A stretch of 64,000 bases of DNA from Cryptomeria japonica. Lineage: Eukaryota > Streptophyta > Pinopsida > Cupressales > Cupressaceae. The translations under genes and the position numbers were made by a program. Position 1 is the first letter of the stretch; every line of letters starts with the position of its first letter. The notes beneath the pieces are model-generated. The model worked only from the letters and a program-made list of their open reading frames with translations. It was not told the DNA's origin and ran no database searches. The stretch spans positions 434,406,730 to 434,470,729 of the forward strand of contig NC_081407.1 in assembly GCF_030272615.1 (NCBI RefSeq), written 5' to 3'. Positions 59,050-64,000 of the stretch are shown piece after piece.

Positions 59050-60116
59050 TTGTAGGACAAAGCTTGCAAAAATTGAGTAATGCAAAATTTAAGAAAATAA
59101 TGATTACACAATTTGAAATTTGTTGGGGGAAGAGGATGACACAATTTCCAAAAATGAAAGGAAATTGGAATTTTAAAATTAGGGCCAAGGAAATACCACT
59201 TAATTTTAAAAATTAGAATTTTTAAAATCAGGGCAGATAATAATTAACCTCTTAATTTTAAAAATTTTCTTGAAAGTTGAAATGTTGAATTTTGAAGGTA
59301 TTTCTGATTCTAGAGGGTTCAAAAATTGATAAAATTAGCCAATCTTCTGGATTTAGGCTATTAAATACAGTCATAACAATCTCCCGAAATTTTGGGAAAA
59401 AAGCCGAGGACCGTGACGGGAATGCACATGGTCCAACCAACTTTTTTCAAAATTTTCAGGGATGGATATTATGATGATTTTAAAGCTAACCCCCAAAAAT
59501 TGGCAAATTTTACGATCTCTAGATGGGCGAAATGAAGACACAAATGTGAAAATAGGACCCTATTAGGGTTTTGAAGAAAAAGAGGAATTAAAGTGCAATT
59601 TTGAAAAGGGTCAAACCTAATGAATATGGACACCTTGGAAAGAGAATTTGAATGTAAATGAAATTGATTTGAAATTCACACAAAATCCAATTAATTTTAA
59701 AAATTAGGGTTACCTAACCACTTAATTTTGAAATTTGAATTTTGGGAAAAAAGGGGGAAATTGAAAATTTGAATTGTAGGAATGAAAACAAATCTGAGAA
59801 CAATCAGAAATCTGAAAATTAAAGGGAAATTCAATTTTTGCACAAGTTCAATATGATTTTTAAAAATTAGGGTTTGAACAAGTAACCTCTTAATTTTGTA
59901 AATTTTAATTGCAAATTGAACAAGACAATGAGGAAATTGAATTTGACAAACAAAACAATTTTCAGATCTAAGATAACCACAAGCAATTTTTACAAATCAC
60001 AAGTTCAATTTTAATTTTTAAAACTAGGGTTTTTAATGATTTAACCACTAAGTTTGCAGAAATTTGAAACTTGTAGATGAAAAATATCCAATTTTGTTCA
60101 AAGGAAAGCATGCAAG
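59050..60116 (-). other. Gypsy element leader with degenerate internal repeats
   Basis: The untranslated leader between PBS and gag. It is AT-rich and contains about four copies of a motif like TTTTTAAAAATTAGGG followed after 10-20 bases by CTTAATTTT-AAATT (about 59171-59275, 59693-59745, 59852-59915 and 60008-60060). No coding signal. Confidence 0.65.
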
Positions 60117-60132
60117 ACGTCGGGTTCACCAA
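60117..60132 (-). other. Gypsy element primer binding site
   Basis: The minus strand reads TGGTGAACCCGACGTC two bases inside the LTR end. It has the usual TGG start, but I do not assign the tRNA. Confidence 0.65.
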
Positions 60133-60134
60133 AA

Positions 60135-61325
60135 TGTAATGGTGGGAAAATGATGAGTGATAGATCAAGAGGAAAACTAACCATTTCCCTCAAAGAGAGA
60201 TGAGAGTTTCACTATTGATTATTCTTCAAGCACCTTTCACCATTATATTAGGAAGATAAGGGATAATTCACTAGATTCAATCTCCACACAAAGATGATAG
60301 ATTGAATTATGAAAGAATTAAGAATGCTAGGATGATCCCTTCTTCCTTTGTTTGATTTAGAAAGGAAATTGATTGAATTATGTAGTGCAAAAGTGACAAA
60401 GAATCGATTATAACTTGAGATCAGAATATGGGATGAAGTTGTGCACTTGGATCTGGCAGTAAAATGTCGAATTTGATGAAAAGTTGTCCGGATCATGGCA
60501 GGAATGTACACGGTCCTCCAAAAGATCCGCGAAATGAAAAGGGTTTTTTCGCCTTTGCAAATGAAGCCCGAATTCGAAAGTATAGCTGTGCACCTGCAAC
60601 CTACAAATAGAAAAGAGAGGGAAATGTGTTGGGATTGGGCGTTTGCCTTTAGGTCAAACCCCAGTTTTGGAATTAACCAAGTAATGAAAGAAAGTACTTG
60701 CAAGTAGATGTAAATGAAAGACTGAATTATAAATCACCTTAAGGGAGGTTGTAGTAGCAATGTTGATGGAAATGCTTGTGTGGAATTGAATGTTGAGAGG
60801 GATCTCCTCTTCAATGGTTGAATCCTTGACTTGAATGCAACACCTAGCCTTGAAGGGAGACTTGAGAATGCCCAATGCTAGAAAAGAATGCTTGAATGCA
60901 CTTGATCGCTTATGACCTTATCAAAATTCCACCTCCTGAACTTATCCATCTTATGTAAATGAGAGAGCGCATTCCCCCTTAAATACATGTTTCAAGGATT
61001 TGAATTTCATCACGGGCCAACATCGGGGAGATTTCCCACTCATTGCACAACCCACAATGCATGCTCTAGAAATGTCCTTCCCCAAAATAGGGTAGGGACA
61101 AGGGTACCATGCCCTTGTCTAAGGGGGGACAGGGGCATGGCACCCTTGTCCTACCCCTTTCTTCATGGCAGAGTGCGGACAGAGTGATGTGGAGGCCAAG
61201 GAAAAAGTTGTTTTCACAAGCCGAGCACTCTCCAGTCTCTGATCAGGCTAGAAGATTCAAGTTCGCATGCGTGAGGACCCTAATGCAGTCGTAAATTGCT
61301 AGGGTCGCAATTTTATGACACTACA
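60135..61325 (-). repeat. Gypsy element 5' LTR
   Basis: 1191 bases, aligned with 53556-54795. It is shorter by one unit of the GC-rich minisatellite and by a ~14-base gap near 60470. Confidence 0.9.
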
Positions 61326-61706
61326 CTAACATAATTCAATCTCACAAAATTCCAAGATTCATTTTTATGTAACATTTTAAACATGAGGATTATATAATTA
61401 TCAACATACATTGTTCATAAATAATCCATGCGTTATCATAAACTTCAAAGAAATTAGATTGTTATCCTTATTTTTTATTATGAAGCAAAAACTGGATAAG
61501 CTCTATGAATTTTTATTTGAATTCATTCTTTTTTCTCTAAGTTCATTTTTCAAGGCATTTTGTCCACCTAATTAGTCTTTGGGGATCCTTCCTTTCAATC
61601 CCTCCAGTTCTGACGGTTAATTCAAAAAATTAACTTAAGCAAGACTTTTAATATTTTGGTGCAAAGTCAGATTTTACCTTTGACACCACACCTATCTTGT
61701 CTTTTT
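61326..61706. other. Unassigned AT-rich interval
   Basis: Right flank of the gypsy element. No gene seen. Confidence 0.3.
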
Positions 61707-62666
61707 GGTGCAAATAAGACTCACAAGCCCAAATTGCACCTTTTTAGAGTCAATGCATTCGAAATATGTATTTTAGGGTTGTAAGCCCAAAATACAATAC
61801 ACATTTATATCACACGTTTATGATAATTTAATGATGGAGGTTTTTGAAATCATTTTGGTCATTTTGATCTTTGTTTTTCCTAAGCACCTGGTCTTTGCTA
61901 AAGAAGGGTCGAAATTGTTCCTTGCTCTCCATTTTCAAGTAAGTTTTCTTCTTTCTTTGTTTTCTTTGCATTTCTTTTTCTTCTATCTTCTTACACGAGT
62001 GTTTGGGCTTCAAAGGTCAAGCTTTGTTTTCATTTTAAAATGCCTCTATTAGTGTTTTACGGGAAGGCAATCATGTCATACATCGAACTGCACTTCTCAC
62101 AATATATGGTGCAATTGTCTTCCTGTAATACACTAATTCATGAATGTGTCTTTCCTTAGGTTGTGACCTACTATTGATGTTTGGTGTAAATTGGGGCCTT
62201 AACCCTGACAACCAACCTACACCATGACCTTCCTCTTTGGTGTATGGCGGGACAGTAACCCCGACCAACACTAGCAACTATACAATGATATTTTTTTTGG
62301 GTGTATGGAGTGGTCGTAATCCCAACCTACACTGAGTCCTTCCTAAATGGTGTAAGGTGGGGTTATGACCCCACCATAAACCAAAATTTGAACTGTTTTG
62401 TTTTGTTTTCTATGTGGTGTAAGACAGGTTTGTAAGCCTGATCTTCACCACCTTGTTTTGTATGATCCTTCATAGGTGTAAATCAGGGTTGCAAACCCGA
62501 CTTACACAAATATGGCTTGTAATACTTCTTAAGATGCAAATTGTACTTAAGTCCAAAATCCATTTGTTTAAGCACCACACCAATGTTAGGTGAAAATCGG
62601 GTTTGTAAGCCCGATTTACACCAAATGCGCACACATGTAAATCATGGTTACAAACCCAATTTACAC
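61707..62666. repeat. Array of about ten degenerate ~34-bp palindromes
   Basis: Short inverted repeats recur with starts near 61707, 61767, 62183, 62239, 62299, 62349, 62416, 62475, 62589 and 62635, mostly 50-70 bases apart. The clearest (62589-62622) has left arm GGTGAAAATCGGG and right arm CCCGATTTACACC around TTTGTAAG. Others keep GGTGTAA at the left, a central GGG..GTAA.CCC and TTACACC at the right. Left and right arms often vary together (for example GGTGGGGTTATGACCCCACC). The gap between 61800 and 62180 holds one longer, looser inverted repeat (TACGGGAAGGCAAT / ATTGTCTTCCTGTA). No coding content. Confidence 0.85.
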
Positions 62667-62815
62667 TCAAAAGGGATTCTTGTTATATCAATAAGTTAGG
62701 GTTTTTGAAACCCTAATAAGGTGTTTGATGAGCTAAAAGAATGGTGGTGATCCTTTTCAAATGATGCAGTTTCAATCATAGTCAAATGACAGAGTTATCC
62801 CCAAGAAAAAAAGCT

Positions 62816-64000
62816 ATGAAGTTCAAGAAGCAAGACCCACATCTGGTCTTCCCATCGTCATCGATATCATCTAATATTAACAACATAAGAGATACATAGA
62901 TATGACACATAGATCTAGAAGAATTTATGAAAAGAGTCAAAGAGCCACCAGAGTACTACAAAATGAAGACAATCATTAACAATGGCAGTCATTTGGTTGT
63001 GGCTTTCCCAATGTTAGAACAAAATCCTGAGTTTGTGTTAGCGTTCGCTAACAAATATGATCCAATAAGCAGGTTTGTTAAGGACGTAGAGGCGAAGAAA
63101 ACTCTTATCAAGTTGGATGAGGATTTCTTTAACACTATCTTCAAGTGTCCCAACATTGATCAATATGCCAATATTGACATGCAATCAACACAAGCATACT
63201 ATGACAACAAGTCAGATAAGTGTAGAAGAAATATCAATGATAATTGGCTAAAGACTCCAAGGCCTACTATTGCAAGATGGCCTAAGACTATTGATCAGAG
63301 TGACTTCATTGAGGAGGTAAATGATATGATTACTCTTCTTAGTAGAGTAAAGGGAAAAGATGTTTCAGATACCTATCATGAGAGGATGTATCAATACATC
63401 CATATCATCTGACAAAACAAGAAGAAGATCTATTGGGGTAAGCAAATAAGTGATGCTTTGTGCGAGCAACTGACCAAAGTTCCTACTACCTTGAAGTTCT
63501 ATATGACTTCATGCCTAGTATATGCAATAGCCTCAATGAGGCATTTTATAGGATTTTCTACCACAAGAGATAGGAGTCAAATTTTTGTATATCAATATTA
63601 CTCACAATTGACTCTAAAGAACAGTTTACATCATTTTAGGAGAGTGAATGATGCTTTCTTTTATCACTATATGTGCATGTTTTATAAGGAACTTTAGAAT
63701 AATAGAGTGTTAGACGAAGCTTGGAATGTGGTGAACCAATATGGGTGCATGTTCTTACAATTCCCTACCTTTACCTATCTCAGAGTAGGATGTTATGATG
63801 ATGAACCTTCCATTATTCTTAGTTACCCATCAGACAAAATTGTGCTCATGGAATTGGCTCATCAGATGGTATTAGTGCATGAATGCCAATCAGGATTACA
63901 CAAGAATGGTTTCAAGTTCCTCTCTCACTATTGGTAGATATTCAATCAATTCCATCTACAAATTTAGAGCCATGGATGAAGAGATGAGAAGGGTAACAAT
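62816..64000 (+). pseudogene. Unrecognised, nearly open ORF running off the window
   Basis: From ATG at 62816 (MKFKKQDPHLVFPSSSISSN) one frame continues to 63937 with stops only near 62894, 62900, 63410 and 63695. Then a shift near 63930 carries it on to the window end (IGRYSINSIYKFRAMDEEMR). The protein looks globular: NPEFVLAFANKYDPISRFVK, DEDFFNTIFKCPNIDQYANI, DFIEEVNDMITLLSRVKGKD, ALCEQLTKVPTTLKFYMTSC and FRRVNDAFFYHYMCMFYKEL. There is no enzyme motif I know. In style it recalls the globular part of the copia-2 unknown ORF, and it may belong to another non-autonomous element continuing rightwards. Confidence 0.5.

Larger units (their letters stand above)
53556..61325 (-). mobile_element. 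Gypsy-type LTR element, gag-protease only
   Basis: LTRs at 53556-54795 and 60135-61325 have TG...CA ends, and the element is flanked by CTAAT (53551-53555) and CTAAC (61326-61330), a 5-bp duplication with one mismatch. A PBS follows the right LTR and a PPT precedes the left one. The coding part holds a Ty3/gypsy capsid domain, a CCHC-like knuckle and a protease-like region, all on the minus strand. No RT, RNase H or integrase was found in the remaining ~0.9 kb before the PPT, so the element is internally deleted or non-autonomous. Confidence 0.9.

Noticed and set aside
61707-62666. CRISPR array or integron attC-like cassette array
   Set aside because: The repeats are degenerate palindromes with irregular spacing in clearly plant nuclear DNA; there are no identical repeats, unique spacers or associated genes.

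Overview
This is nuclear DNA of a plant with a large, repeat-rich genome. The evidence is AT-rich sequence, plant-type LINEs that end in an RNase H domain, Ty1/copia elements with the plant PBS (TTGGTATYARAGCC) and PPT (AAAGGGGGAGAT), a hAT transposase remnant and a Mutator-like MITE. The element load and style would fit a gymnosperm or another giant plant genome, but nothing here fixes the species. Almost everything is transposon-derived and broken by stops, frameshifts and deletions.

Layout. 1-3.1 kb: G-poor sequence with no recognised gene. 3.17-9.92 kb (+): nearly full-length L1-type LINE (A) with a 12-bp target duplication and a (TA)n(GA)n tail. 9.9-13.5 kb: unassigned, with one exon-like segment and a 150-bp repeat. 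13.48-20.75 kb (-): copia-1, a Ty1/copia element with a 2.4-kb LTR, gag, integrase and RT; protease, the integrase N-terminus and RNase H are deleted and the second LTR is cut short. 20.9-21.3 kb (+): LINE B, an ORF1 fragment. About 22 kb (-): a PBS with a gag-leader-like trace. 22.3-28.5 kb: unassigned, with two tandem-repeat blocks and a G-run. 28.8-32.5 kb (+): LINE C, interrupted by a 355-bp MITE. 33.1-33.6 kb (+): hAT dimerisation-domain remnant, partly duplicated. 34.7-35.4 kb (-): the only convincing host gene, a small acidic protein resembling the MEA1 (male-enhanced antigen 1) family, apparently with two exons. 36.7-49.3 kb (-): copia-2, a non-autonomous copia-like element with a CCHC gag and a long unknown ORF instead of pol. 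Its right LTR is split by a complete 4.65-kb LTR element (43.85-48.50 kb, +) that has perfect TG...CA ends, a 5-bp target duplication and an unrecognised ORF. 50.2-50.8 kb (+): tandemly duplicated Ty3/gypsy gag fragments. 53.56-61.33 kb (-): a gypsy element with both LTRs, gag and a protease-like region but no RT or integrase. 61.7-62.7 kb: an array of about ten degenerate ~34-bp palindromes. 62.8-64 kb (+): an unrecognised, nearly open reading frame running off the window.

How the parts relate. None of the four LTR elements encodes a complete pol, so each must have depended on enzymes supplied from elsewhere. The order of insertion is visible: copia-2 first, then the nested element into its LTR; LINE C first, then the MITE into its RT. 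The least-explained items are the two non-autonomous LTR elements with unknown ORFs and the palindrome array that precedes another unknown ORF at the right edge.
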